A DNA stretch of 24,704 nucleotides, from positions 1 to 24,704 of the forward strand of contig DCFR01000047.1 in assembly GCA_002319815.1 (NCBI GenBank). Reading direction: 5' to 3'. This document shows positions 1 through 7,715 of this stretch, one piece after another. Numbering within the stretch: the stretch's first letter is position 1; each line of letters starts with the position of its first letter. The translations under genes were made by a program, and so were the position numbers. This stretch comes from Megamonas sp. UBA1799. GTDB taxonomy: Bacteria > Bacillota > Negativicutes > Selenomonadales > Selenomonadaceae. The notes beneath the pieces were generated by a model. The model made no database searches and was not told the DNA's origin. It saw only the letters and a list, made by a program, of their open reading frames with translations.

Positions 1-1528
1 TATCCCGGATAAACTCCGCCAGCTCAATGGCTTCTTTCAAAGTTGATCCCGGATGACTCGACATGAAATAAGGCACCAGATATTGCTTCATGCCCAGTTT
101 TTCATTCATGCGGCGAAAACGTCCGGCAAATTCAACATAAGATGCCCGTCCGGATTTCCCCATAAGCCGCGTGACTTGTTCCGAAATATGCTCCGGCGCA
201 ATTTTCAGTTGCCCGCTGATATGATAACGGCAAAGTTCCTCCAAAAAATTATCATCCGCCAGCAGCAAATAATCAAAACGAATACCGGAACGAACAAAGA
301 CTTTTTTAATGCCCGGCACCTGCCGCAGTTTGCGCAGAAGCGCTATATAATCGCTGTGATCGGCAATCAGATGCGTACAGGGAACCGGCGACAAGCAAGG
401 CTTGCCGCGACAGGTGCCGCGCTCCAGCTGCGCATCGCAGGAAGTCCGGCGAAAATTGGCCGTAGGCCCGCCCACATCGTGAATATACCCTTTAAATCCC
501 GGCAGCTGGGTAAGCAGTTTTGCCTCCCGCAGCAAAGACGCATGACTGCGCCGCTGAATGATTCGCCCCTGATGGGAAATAATGGCGCAGAAATTACAAC
601 CGCCAAAGCAACCACGATGGCTCACCAGACTGAACTGCACTTCTTCAATCGCCGGCACACCACCGGCAGCGTCATAGACAGGATGCCAGGTTCGCTGATA
701 AGGCAAATCGTAAATCTCATCCATCTCGTCTTCCGAAAGCGGCAGCGCCGGCGGATTCTGCACAATACAGCTGCCCCCATTCTGCTGCGCCAGCCGCCGT
801 CCGCGCAGCGGATCCTGCTCCAGATATTCAAGCTTAAAAGCACCGGCAAACGTCTTTTTGTTTGCCAAGACCTCATCAAAGGAAGGCAGTTTTAGATAAT
901 CATAAATATAATCAAAATTTGGCACCCGGTAACAGGTGCCGCGAACATCCTGGATATTACCGACCGCCACGCCCTGATGCAGATCAGCAGCAATCTCCAG
1001 AATAGCCTTTTCGCCCATCCCATAAACCAATAAATCGGCATGACTATCCGCCAGCACAGAACGGCGAATACTGTCCGACCAATAATCATAATGCGCCATG
1101 CGCCTCAGACTCGCCTCAATGCCGCCAATAATAATGGGAACATCGTGCCAGGCCGCGCGCAGCTGTTCCGTATAGACAATCACCGCCCGCTCGGGACGGC
1201 AGCCGGCACGGCCGCCGGGAGAATATACATCTTCACTGCGCGTCCGCTTGGCCGCAGTAAATTTATTCAGCAAAGAATCCATATTGCCGCTGGAAACAAG
1301 AAAAGCCAATTGGGGACGACCCAGCCGCTTAAAATCATCCAGCGTACGCCAATTGGGCTGGGCAATAATACCCACCCGATAGCCATGCTTTTCCAACAAG
1401 CGGCAGATAATCGCCGGGCCAAAACTCGGATGATCTACATACGCATCCCCGGACACAAAAATGAAATCCAGTTCATCCCAGCCGCGCTCTTTCATATCCT
1501 GTTGATTTATCGGTAAAAAACGATTCAT
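1..1528 (-). CDS. ygiQ: YgiQ family radical SAM protein (C-terminal end outside window)
   Basis: This is the first 509 codons of an UPF0313/YgiQ-type radical SAM protein; the stop lies beyond position 1. The start at 1528 is an ATG six bases after an AGGTG ribosome binding site. The N-terminus carries the family hallmark GDAYVDHPSFGPAI, followed by a segment like the E. coli one (RVGIIAQPNW). The iron-sulfur motif CxxxCxxC reads CFGGCNFC, with cysteines at residues 307, 311 and 314 (bases 587-610), and should bind a 4Fe-4S cluster and S-adenosylmethionine. Near the window edge KQYLVPYFMSSHPG matches the late radical SAM core. The start lies 13 bases after the rodZ stop, so the two are probably co-transcribed. 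The biochemical role of the family is not established to my knowledge. Identity is secure; function is open. Confidence 0.93.
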   Translation of the reverse strand, partial: MNRFLPINQQDMKERGWDELDFIFVSGDAYVDHPSFGPAIICRLLEKHGYRVGIIAQPNWRTLDDFKRLGRPQLAFLVSSGNMDSLLNKFTAAKRTRSEDVYSPGGRAGCRPERAVIVYTEQLRAAWHDVPIIIGGIEASLRRMAHYDYWSDSIRRSVLADSHADLLVYGMGEKAILEIAADLHQGVAVGNIQDVRGTCYRVPNFDYIYDYLKLPSFDEVLANKKTFAGAFKLEYLEQDPLRGRRLAQQNGGSCIVQNPPALPLSEDEMDEIYDLPYQRTWHPVYDAAGGVPAIEEVQFSLVSHRGCFGGCNFCAIISHQGRIIQRRSHASLLREAKLLTQLPGFKGYIHDVGGPTANFRRTSCDAQLERGTCRGKPCLSPVPCTHLIADHSDYIALLRKLRQVPGIKKVFVRSGIRFDYLLLADDNFLEELCRYHISGQLKIAPEHISEQVTRLMGKSGRASYVEFAGRFRRMNEKLGMKQYLVPYFMSSHPGSTLKEAIELAEFIRD

Positions 1529-1541
1529 TTCCTGCACCTGA

Positions 1542-2309
1542 TCACTTAATCTCCTCCGCTTTATCTTTTGTAAAGCGCTTCTCAACCACATCGCCGTCAT
1601 GTCCGAGCTTCCCTTGATCTTTCCCGTTCCAAGTCAGTTCAACAGCACCGGCATTACCGGCCGTCACAACCACGCGATCCTTGCCTTTCCAAGTAAACGT
1701 CTGGCCTTTTTCTGCCGTCCCCTCATAAATGGTTTTACCGTCCGCCGCAACCTGCGTCCAGCAACGGGCAGAAAACTTCGCCGCCACTTCAACGCCGTCG
1801 ATTGGCACCACCGGCTTCGTCTCCAGCGGCGCCGGCTGTGCTTTTTCCTGTGTCTGCACCACCCCGGGTTTTACCGTAGACGCGGTTTCATCACTGCCGA
1901 AGAAATAATATACGCTGCCGACCACCGCCAGCGCGATCACTCCGACCACAACCAATATATTCTGGGACCGATGTGATTTTTCTACCCGATCGTGAAAATC
2001 CATCCCGGATTGAAACGGCGGATCGGCCGGAGCATCCTTCCCGTCCTCTTCCGCCTCAGGTCCGGCAGGCACCGCCGCAGCTGTATTCGTCTCATCATAA
2101 TACTGCTTCAGCACTGCGTCAGAATCCAGTCCCAACATTGTCGCATAGTTGCGAATAAACCCCTTAGTATAAACGGCTCCCGGCAAAGCGCCATAGTCGC
2201 CCTTTTCGATCGACTCTATATAGAGAGACCTTATACTTGTCTCATTTTCCACATCTTTGAATGTCAGGCCCTTTTTCTCCCGCGCAGCTCGCAAAATATC
2301 TCCTACCAT
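1542..2309 (-). CDS. rodZ: RodZ-like cell-shape protein (HTH, membrane segment, DUF4115)
   Basis: This 255-residue protein has the RodZ layout: a cytoplasmic Xre-type helix-turn-helix at about residues 1-65 (GDILRAAREKKGLTF onwards), an acidic and proline-rich linker, one transmembrane helix at about 117-138, and an outer DUF4115 beta domain at about 180-245 (CWTQVAADGKTIYEG, ELTWNGK). RodZ links the MreB cytoskeleton to the elongation machinery in rods; that role is family knowledge. I place the start at the ATG at 2309, which follows AGGAGGAAG by six bases. An in-frame TTG at 2327 would place that ribosome binding site inside the coding region and is rejected. It is the first gene of a small unit with ygiQ downstream. 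Confidence 0.88.
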   Translation of the reverse strand: MVGDILRAAREKKGLTFKDVENETSIRSLYIESIEKGDYGALPGAVYTKGFIRNYATMLGLDSDAVLKQYYDETNTAAAVPAGPEAEEDGKDAPADPPFQSGMDFHDRVEKSHRSQNILVVVGVIALAVVGSVYYFFGSDETASTVKPGVVQTQEKAQPAPLETKPVVPIDGVEVAAKFSARCWTQVAADGKTIYEGTAEKGQTFTWKGKDRVVVTAGNAGAVELTWNGKDQGKLGHDGDVVEKRFTKDKAEEIK

Positions 2310-2410
2310 ACCAAACTTCCTCCTCAATGCGCCTCAGATCGCCTTATACAAGCAGTTTGAAGCGGTTTTGTAAGCAACTTTATAAATCATACGTATAGCC
2401 ATCATAGCTT

Positions 2411-2439
2411 ATTATACATGAAGATCGGGACGAAAACAA
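2411..2439 (-). promoter_or_regulatory. Candidate sigma-A promoter for rodZ-ygiQ
   Basis: On the minus strand a TTGTTT -35 (2434-2439) and a perfect TATAAT -10 (2411-2416) are separated by 17 bases. It sits between the terminator of the cysteine desulfurase gene and the rodZ start, where a promoter is needed. The weak -35 (three of six matches) limits confidence. Confidence 0.5.
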
Positions 2440-2486
2440 ATAAAGTCCGGAATTTCTCGTAATTTTTTTGCCATAAGCCTTAATAA

Positions 2487-2521
2487 GATAAAAAATAAGA
2501 GGATTGTTTTACCAATCCCCT
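2487..2521 (-). terminator. Rho-independent terminator after cysteine desulfurase
   Basis: Reading the minus strand, a nine-base-pair stem (AGGGGATTG with CAATCCTCT, one G-U pair) with a six-base loop is followed by a T-rich run (TATTTTTTAT). It lies about 20 bases after the cysteine desulfurase stop and separates that gene from rodZ. Confidence 0.85.
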
Positions 2522-2542
2522 GCTTAAGGCCTATACAATGTT

Positions 2543-3679
2543 TTATTTTATTCGCTTTGCTGCAATAGAACCGAGCGCTGCCAAAAATGCGTCTATATCC
2601 GTCTGTGTGGTCCAACGCCCCAAAGTAACCCGGATAGCTGACCCCGCCTGATCCGGCCGCTGCCCCATCGCCGTCAGGACCGCCGACGGCTCTAAAGACC
2701 CTGCGCTGCAAGCGCTGCCGGCAGATACGGCAAACCCCGCCAGATCGAGCTGGATCAGCAAGGATTCTGCATCTATTCCTGCGATGCCAAAATTTAAATT
2801 TCCCGGCAATCGATCGGTCAGACTGCCATTAATCCAGGCTCCTTCTATGGCTTCGACCCCATGCTGCAACGCATCGCGCAAACCGCGTAAGCGCTGCATT
2901 TCCAGCGGCAGTTCTTCACCAGCCAAAGCGGCGGCGCATCCTAATCCGACAATGCCGGGAACATTTTCTGTCCCAGCGCGCAGATCCCGTTCCTGGGCCC
3001 CGCCGGCAATCAACGGTTCTATGGCCGCCCCCCGCCGCAGATAAAGCACTCCGATTCCTTTCGGACCATACAATTTATGCGCCGACAAAGACAACGCATC
3101 CACCGATAACGCCTCTACCGCAATGGGAATATGCCCAACCGCCTGCACCGCATCCGTATGAAACAAAACATGATGCTGCCGGGTATACGCGGCCAAGTCG
3201 GCAATCGGCGGCAGCGTCCCCACCTCGTTATTCGCCGTCATGATGCTGACAAGCACCGTATCCTCATCCATAGCAGCCTGTAAACTAGTCAAAGACACCT
3301 GACCGGCCCGGTCCGTCGGCAAATATGTAACCCGCCAGCCTTGCCGCTCCATCTGCCGGCAAGTATTTAAAACTGCATGATGTTCCACCGCTGTTGTAAT
3401 AATATGCCGGCCGCGAGAACGATTCGCCGCCGCCAGACCGCGCAGCGCCCAGTTATCGCTCTCACTGCCGCCGCTCGTAAAAAAAATCTCTTCCGGCTGC
3501 GCGCCCAGCAGTGCCGCCACCTGTCGCCGCGCCCGGGCTACCGCCTGGCGAGCCTCGCGCCCGAAAACATGCAAACTGGACGGATTGCCAAACTGCTGCG
3601 TCATATAAGGCAGCATTGCCTGCACCACCCGTTCATCCATCGGCGTTGTCGCCGCATAATCCAAATAAATTGCCCTCAT
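2543..3679 (-). CDS. iscS: Cysteine desulfurase (NifS/IscS family)
   Basis: This PLP-dependent enzyme converts cysteine to alanine and carries the sulfur as a persulfide for iron-sulfur clusters or thiolated tRNA. At 378 residues it has the normal length. It opens with YLDYAATTPMDERV, has the PLP-contact histidines near residue 100, the PLP-binding lysine K202 in SAHKLYGPKG, and the catalytic cysteine C324 in SAGSACSAGSLEPS. The C324 loop is the long, flexible group I type, so it belongs with NifS/IscS rather than SufS. No scaffold gene (iscU, nifU) or mnmA is adjacent, so whether it serves clusters or tRNA thiolation cannot be decided here. It has its own promoter (3754-3782) and terminator (2487-2521). 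Confidence 0.92.
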   Translation of the reverse strand: MRAIYLDYAATTPMDERVVQAMLPYMTQQFGNPSSLHVFGREARQAVARARRQVAALLGAQPEEIFFTSGGSESDNWALRGLAAANRSRGRHIITTAVEHHAVLNTCRQMERQGWRVTYLPTDRAGQVSLTSLQAAMDEDTVLVSIMTANNEVGTLPPIADLAAYTRQHHVLFHTDAVQAVGHIPIAVEALSVDALSLSAHKLYGPKGIGVLYLRRGAAIEPLIAGGAQERDLRAGTENVPGIVGLGCAAALAGEELPLEMQRLRGLRDALQHGVEAIEGAWINGSLTDRLPGNLNFGIAGIDAESLLIQLDLAGFAVSAGSACSAGSLEPSAVLTAMGQRPDQAGSAIRVTLGRWTTQTDIDAFLAALGSIAAKRIK

Positions 3680-3700
3680 TCAGGCTGCCCCCATCTCATC

Positions 3701-3754
3701 AAAAAAAATAGCACTTGCTTTTCATATCAAGGAGATATGATTTATCAAGTGCTA
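3701..3754 (-). terminator. Terminator hairpin between rarA and cysteine desulfurase gene
   Basis: On the minus strand an outer perfect nine-base-pair stem (TAGCACTTG with CAAGTGCTA, 3746-3754 and 3709-3717) encloses a second seven-base-pair stem (TCATATC with GATATGA, loop TCCTT), and is followed directly by eight Ts (3701-3708). This is a strong intrinsic terminator about 50 bases after the rarA stop. It ends only 21 bases before the cysteine desulfurase start and overlaps that gene's promoter. Confidence 0.85.
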
Positions 3755-3782
3755 CTATAACAAATTTTCCTGCGTTTGTCCA
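3754..3782 (-). promoter_or_regulatory. Promoter of cysteine desulfurase gene, overlapping a terminator arm
   Basis: A TGGACA -35 (3777-3782) and a TATAGT -10 (3754-3759) on the minus strand each match five of six consensus bases and are spaced by 17. The expected start of transcription is near 3746-3747. That is the last base of the 5' arm of the terminator hairpin, so transcripts made here would lack the outer stem. Confidence 0.7.
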
Positions 3783-3804
3783 CTGCGGACAGCGTCGGCA
3801 AACA

Positions 3805-5136
3805 TTAAGATCCCCATCGTTTTGGCCAGCAGCGGCCAAGATATTCCCGCAGCCGTTTTTCTTCGCCAAGACCGGAAGGTTCATAATAATGTGCCTGCCG
3901 CAGCTTATCCGGCAAATATTGCTGCGGTGTAAAATGATTGGGATAATCATGCGGATAAAGATAACTCTGCCCATGCCCCAGACTGGCAGCTCCCTTGTAA
4001 TGTGCATCCCGCAAATGTGCCGGCACCACGCCGCAATCGCGGCTGCGGACATCGGCCAGCGCCCGGTCGATCGCCAGGTAGGCAGCATTGCTCTTAGGCG
4101 CCGACGCCACATACGTCACTGCCTCTGCCAGAGGAATCCGCGCTTCCGGCAAACCTACAAACTGGACGGCCTGCACGGCAGCCATAGCCACCACCAGCGC
4201 CTGTGGATCCGCATTGCCGACATCTTCTGCCGCACAAATTGCCACCCGCCGCGCAATAAAATTCAAATCTTCACCGCTGGCCAGCATGCGGGCCAGATAA
4301 TAAATCGCCGCATCCGGATCGCTGCCGCGCATACTCTTAATAAAAGCCGACACCGTGTCATAATGATTGTCGCCGTTTTTATCATAGCTCTGCAGACGTT
4401 CCCCAACAATCTCATGCAGCAATTCAGCGGTTAGCGCTGCCCCATCCCCAACCATAGAAGCAGCCTGCTCTAAAACATTCAGCGCCATGCGGGCATCGCC
4501 ATTCGACAGTTGCGCGATCATCGTCAGAACATCCTCCGCACAGGTCAGATGCCGCTGTCCCAGACCGCGTTTCTCATCGGTCAGCGCCTGCCGCAAAATC
4601 CCCGCCAGCTCGCCATCAGTCAACAGCGAGAGCCGCACAATACGCACCCGGGACAAAAGCGCGCGATTGACCTCAAAGAAAGGATTCTCCGTCGTCGCGC
4701 CAATCAAAGTCAAACGTCCATCCTCCACATATGGCAGCAAAACATCCTGCTGACTTTTATTAAAGCGATGGATTTCATCAATAAATACAATCGTGCGCTT
4801 TTGGTAAAACTTACGCAGTTCCGCCGCCTCATCGACAATCTTGCGAATATCGTGAATGCCGGCGGCAACGGCATTCAGCTTTTTAAACTCGCTGTGCGTA
4901 ACGCCGGCAATCATCTGCGCCAGCGTCGTCTTCCCAGTCCCCGGCGGTCCATAAAGAATCAGCGACGGCACCTGATCCCGCTCGATCATCTGCCGCAAAT
5001 ACTTTCCCGGTCCAATCACATCCTGCTGGCCGACAAATTCCGTAAAATCCTGTGGCCGCATCCGCTGCGCCAGCGGCGCAAAACTTTTTTCGCCGGCCGC
5101 CGGCGGCGCGGCAGAAAACAAATCCAGATCATCCAT
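3805..5136 (-). CDS. rarA: Replication-associated recombination protein A (RarA/MgsA AAA+ ATPase)
   Basis: This clamp-loader-like AAA+ ATPase is known in other bacteria to act at stalled replication forks. At 443 residues it has family length. Walker A is GPPGTGKT at residues 63-70 and Walker B is IVFIDE at 116-121, followed by the family-specific IHRFNKSQQD. The segment PLAQRMRPQDFTEFVGQQ matches the RarA N-terminus. Residues 4-7 (LDLF) resemble the end of a beta-clamp-binding motif but lack the glutamine, so clamp binding is only a guess. The ATG at 5136 overlaps the dut stop by one base (TAATG), implying translational coupling. It is the last gene of the hydrolase-miaA-hfq-dut-rarA operon. 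Confidence 0.93.
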   Translation of the reverse strand: MDDLDLFSAAPPAAGEKSFAPLAQRMRPQDFTEFVGQQDVIGPGKYLRQMIERDQVPSLILYGPPGTGKTTLAQMIAGVTHSEFKKLNAVAAGIHDIRKIVDEAAELRKFYQKRTIVFIDEIHRFNKSQQDVLLPYVEDGRLTLIGATTENPFFEVNRALLSRVRIVRLSLLTDGELAGILRQALTDEKRGLGQRHLTCAEDVLTMIAQLSNGDARMALNVLEQAASMVGDGAALTAELLHEIVGERLQSYDKNGDNHYDTVSAFIKSMRGSDPDAAIYYLARMLASGEDLNFIARRVAICAAEDVGNADPQALVVAMAAVQAVQFVGLPEARIPLAEAVTYVASAPKSNAAYLAIDRALADVRSRDCGVVPAHLRDAHYKGAASLGHGQSYLYPHDYPNHFTPQQYLPDKLRQAHYYEPSGLGEEKRLREYLGRCWPKRWGS

Positions 5137-5591
5137 TATTTTGCCCCCGTAGACCCCATACCACCGCGGCGCTTTTCGCCCCTACCGGCAGCATCGTCAT
5201 CCGCGGTCCGATATTGATAAAAAATCCCCTGGGCAATGCGCATGCCCTTCGGTACTTCAACTTCCACATCACTGTGATTGATCAGCGCCACCATGATGTG
5301 CCCTTCGTTGTCTTCATTATTGTAATAATCCGCATCAATGATTCCTTGTCCATTTACACAAGACACCTGCTGTCGGATTGAAAAACCTGATCGCACATGA
5401 ATCCCCAAATATTCATCCGGCTGCATATACGCCTTGATTCCCGTTGGAATTAGCGTCACTTGATGCGGCGGCATCTTTACTCCCACGGCCGCTTCAATAT
5501 CATAACCGGCGCTGCAGGCGGTCTTCCGCTCCGGCAAATGTATTTCCTGCCCCTGATAGGCGCGCACAACCTCAAACCCCCGCTGTCTCAT
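5136..5591 (-). CDS. dut: Trimeric-type dUTP diphosphatase
   Basis: It hydrolyses dUTP to dUMP and pyrophosphate, keeping uracil out of DNA. The five family motifs can be traced in 151 residues: AGYDIEA at 28-34, RSGFSIR at 67-73 (in place of the usual RSS), GQGIIDADYY with the catalytic aspartate region at 81-90, the late beta strand QGIFYQYR, and the C-terminal P-loop-like GGMGSTG at 143-149. The start has a perfect AGGAGG ribosome binding site (5602-5607). A 28-base hairpin lies just upstream. The stop overlaps the rarA start by one base, placing a nucleotide-pool enzyme in direct translational coupling with a fork-maintenance ATPase. Confidence 0.9.
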   Translation of the reverse strand: MRQRGFEVVRAYQGQEIHLPERKTACSAGYDIEAAVGVKMPPHQVTLIPTGIKAYMQPDEYLGIHVRSGFSIRQQVSCVNGQGIIDADYYNNEDNEGHIMVALINHSDVEVEVPKGMRIAQGIFYQYRTADDDAAGRGEKRRGGMGSTGAK

Positions 5592-5610
5592 TTCATAACC
5601 TCCTGTCGGA

Positions 5611-5638
5611 AAAGGCTCCCTCAGCTGAGGAAGCCTTT
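5611..5638 (-). terminator. Near-perfect 28-base palindrome between hfq and dut; weak terminator or processing hairpin
   Basis: The 28 bases pair end to end, with one G-T pair and no other mismatch, using arms that begin AAAGGCT and end AGCCTTT. On the minus strand only four Ts follow, so termination may be partial. It begins ten bases after the hfq stop and ends just before the dut ribosome binding site. That suits partial termination, RNA processing or stabilisation of the hfq message. Confidence 0.55.
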
Positions 5639-5648
5639 AAACCGCGTC

Positions 5649-5900
5649 TTATTTATCTTCGTCTTTTTTATCGAATTGATCGCCGCCCGCCATTGGCCGA
5701 GCCGGCGTAATCGTCGATATGGCATGTTTGTATACCAGCTGCTGCTTGCCCAGCGAATCGAGAATCACCGTGAAATTATCAAATCCCCGCACATTCCCTT
5801 TTAACTGATAGCCATTTACAAGATGGATAATCACTCCTATATTTTCCTTGCGGACCTGATTTAAAAAACTGTCCTGTAAATTAATGATTTTTGCCGGCAT
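5649..5900 (-). CDS. hfq: RNA chaperone Hfq
   Basis: The 83-residue protein is a textbook Hfq. It contains NLQDSFLNQVRKE (proximal-face RNA contacts), the Sm1 strand region GYQLKGNVRGFDNFTVILD, and the Sm2 motif YKHAISTI with K58 and H59 of the uridine pocket. It forms a hexamer that promotes small RNA-mRNA pairing. The acidic, lysine-rich tail after residue 65 is short, as in most non-enteric Hfq proteins. The start follows AAGGGGG by a normal distance. It lies 42 bases after miaA, the classic miaA-hfq order. Confidence 0.97.
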   Translation of the reverse strand: MPAKIINLQDSFLNQVRKENIGVIIHLVNGYQLKGNVRGFDNFTVILDSLGKQQLVYKHAISTITPARPMAGGDQFDKKDEDK

Positions 5901-5942
5901 TCAAAATCCCCCTTGCTTTCTTTCACAAATACGATCTATATA

Positions 5943-6899
5943 TTACTTCGCGTTCCTTGCAAAATATCCTGCAATATCCTCATAAACCGTCTCTAACAAG
6001 ACAGATTGGGAAATTGTATCCACATCATACCAATGAATATAAGGCATCTTGCGATACCAGGTAAGCTGCCGTTTTGCAAAGTGCCGCGTGGCCTGTTTGA
6101 TCTTTGCTATCGCTTCATCCCGCGTGCATTCGCCCGCCAGAAAAGCCGCCGTCTCCTTGTAGCCAATCCCCTTCATTGCCTGCGCGGTCCGGGGCACCCC
6201 GGCCGCCAGCAGACAGCGGACTTCATCTTCCAGCCCGGAGGCAAACATCGCATCCACCCGCGCGTTGATTCTCGCGTATAATTGCTGCCGCTCGCGCTGT
6301 AAACCGACCACGTAAACATCATACACCAGATCACCAGAATCCGCTAGTTTCTCCTGCGAAATAGCCGTGCCTTCCCGATGGCGAACTTCCAGAGCCCGGA
6401 TCACCCGGCGAAAATCATTAACATGCAGCCGTGCCGCAGCTTCCGGATCGACCTCAGCCAACATCGCATGCACATAATCTTTCCCACGCGCTGCCGCCAG
6501 CTGTTCCAAGTGCGTCCGATAAACCGGATCGCCGGGCAGGGCATTAAAAACATATCCCTCTACCAGTGATTTCACATACAAGCCCGTCCCGCCAGCCAAA
6601 ACAGGAATACGTCCCCGCTGATTCACCGCCGTAATTTTTGCCGCCGCCAGCTGCTGAAAATCCGTCACGCTAAACCCGCAGTCCGGCTCCAGAATATCAA
6701 TCAATTCATGCCGAACCCCGGATCGCTCAGCCAGCGATGGTTTCGCCGTACCAACGTCAAAGCCGCGATATACCAGCATCGAATCTCCAGACAAAATATC
6801 TGTATCCAACCGGCCGGCCAGAGCAATCGACAAGGCCGTCTTGCCAACTGCCGTCGGCCCCAGAATCACGATCAGCCGCTCTCTGCCAGCACCCGTCAT
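5943..6899 (-). CDS. miaA: tRNA dimethylallyltransferase
   Basis: It transfers a dimethylallyl group to N6 of adenine 37 in tRNAs reading codons that start with U; the tRNA-Leu(CAA) in this window is a potential substrate, since it carries A37. The 318-residue length is typical. The P-loop GPTAVGKT is at residues 14-21, followed by the DSMLVYRGFDVGTAKP segment of the catalytic and dimethylallyl-diphosphate-binding region and by AGGTGLYV. The C-terminal HFAKRQLTWYRK is also characteristic. Its ATG shares four bases (ATGA, 6896-6899) with the stop of the upstream hydrolase gene, so the two are translationally coupled. Confidence 0.96.
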   Translation of the reverse strand: MTGAGRERLIVILGPTAVGKTALSIALAGRLDTDILSGDSMLVYRGFDVGTAKPSLAERSGVRHELIDILEPDCGFSVTDFQQLAAAKITAVNQRGRIPVLAGGTGLYVKSLVEGYVFNALPGDPVYRTHLEQLAAARGKDYVHAMLAEVDPEAAARLHVNDFRRVIRALEVRHREGTAISQEKLADSGDLVYDVYVVGLQRERQQLYARINARVDAMFASGLEDEVRCLLAAGVPRTAQAMKGIGYKETAAFLAGECTRDEAIAKIKQATRHFAKRQLTWYRKMPYIHWYDVDTISQSVLLETVYEDIAGYFARNAK

Positions 6900-7573
6900 G
6901 TCATCTCAAGCGACTCGCCGGGATTGACAATATGCACGGTTGCCCTTGAAGTCTGTTCGGTAAGTTCTTTATAGCGTTCCGCATCCTGCCGGATAACCGG
7001 CCAGGTATTATAATGAATGGGAATAACATTCCGGGCATTCAGCCATTGCGCCGCCAGCGCCGCATCTTCCAGTCCCATGGTGAAGTTATCGCCGATTGGC
7101 AGCAATGCATAATCAATCGGCTCCTTACGACCAATCAACTTCATATCATGGAACAGCGCCGTATCCCCGGCGAAATACACATCCACCCCACCGATCTGAA
7201 TCACAAAACCACAAGCAACGCCGCCCGCAACCCCGGAACTATGCAAAGCCAGCGTCATACGCACCTTGCCAAAAGGCAATTTTACAGACCCGCCGAGATT
7301 CATTCCATGACCTTGAATCTCGCCGACCTGTTCCTGACAAATTTCCAGCACTTCCGGAATGGCCAGCACCATAGCCCCGGTGCGTTTGGCAATCACCGCT
7401 GCATCGCCGAGATGATCCCCATGCGCATGAGACACCAGAATATAGTCGCAGGCAACCTGCTCCGCTTCAATAGCCGCCAAAGGATTTCCCGTCAAAAACG
7501 GATCCGCCAGAACTTTATATTTTCCATCGTCCAGTAAGAAACAGGAATGACCATAATAGGTAAACTTTACCAT
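6896..7573 (-). CDS. UPF0173 metal-dependent hydrolase (metallo-beta-lactamase fold)
   Basis: This is a 225-residue protein with the metallo-beta-lactamase fold. It has the HAHGDH metal motif at residues 49-54, the YYGHSCFLL opening, VYFAGDTALF (the later aspartate ligand) and IPIHYNTWP (a histidine ligand) in the order of the UPF0173 family. The substrate is unknown for the family as far as I know. I place the start at the ATG at 7573, seven bases after GGAGGAGG. An in-frame extension to 7624 would start upstream of that site and cross the promoter, so it is rejected. It is the first gene of the miaA-hfq-dut-rarA operon and overlaps miaA by four bases. Confidence 0.9.
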   Translation of the reverse strand: MVKFTYYGHSCFLLDDGKYKVLADPFLTGNPLAAIEAEQVACDYILVSHAHGDHLGDAAVIAKRTGAMVLAIPEVLEICQEQVGEIQGHGMNLGGSVKLPFGKVRMTLALHSSGVAGGVACGFVIQIGGVDVYFAGDTALFHDMKLIGRKEPIDYALLPIGDNFTMGLEDAALAAQWLNARNVIPIHYNTWPVIRQDAERYKELTEQTSRATVHIVNPGESLEMT

Positions 7574-7604
7574 AACAATGCCTCCTCCAAAAATATATGC
7601 CACT

Positions 7605-7619
7605 ATTATAAATATTATA
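7605..7619 (-). promoter_or_regulatory. Candidate promoter region of the hydrolase-miaA-hfq operon
   Basis: Two perfect TATAAT hexamers lie nine bases apart on the minus strand (7605-7610 and 7614-7619), upstream of the hydrolase start. No good -35 is visible at the correct spacing for either, so which one is used is uncertain. Confidence 0.4.
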
Positions 7620-7656
7620 CGCAAACGTCAGAAATCCTGCCGCCCCGGCTGGAAAA

Positions 7657-7685
7657 TTGCCAAACCCTCCCAGCTGTAGTATTCT
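7657..7685 (+). promoter_or_regulatory. Candidate promoter for thiN
   Basis: On the plus strand TTGCCA (7657-7662, five of six matches) is followed after 17 bases by TATTCT (7680-7685, four of six matches). The expected transcript start is near 7692, a few bases before the AGGAGG ribosome binding site of thiN. It diverges from the hydrolase operon promoter. Confidence 0.5.
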
Positions 7686-7715
7686 AAAAGATAAGATACA
7701 GGAGGACGATACAAA

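Noticed and set aside
53..1516. Open frames on the plus strand (53-895, 1040-1516) opposite ygiQ
   Set aside because: They are antisense to a protein with clear radical SAM motifs, lack ribosome binding sites and have compositions typical of shadow frames.
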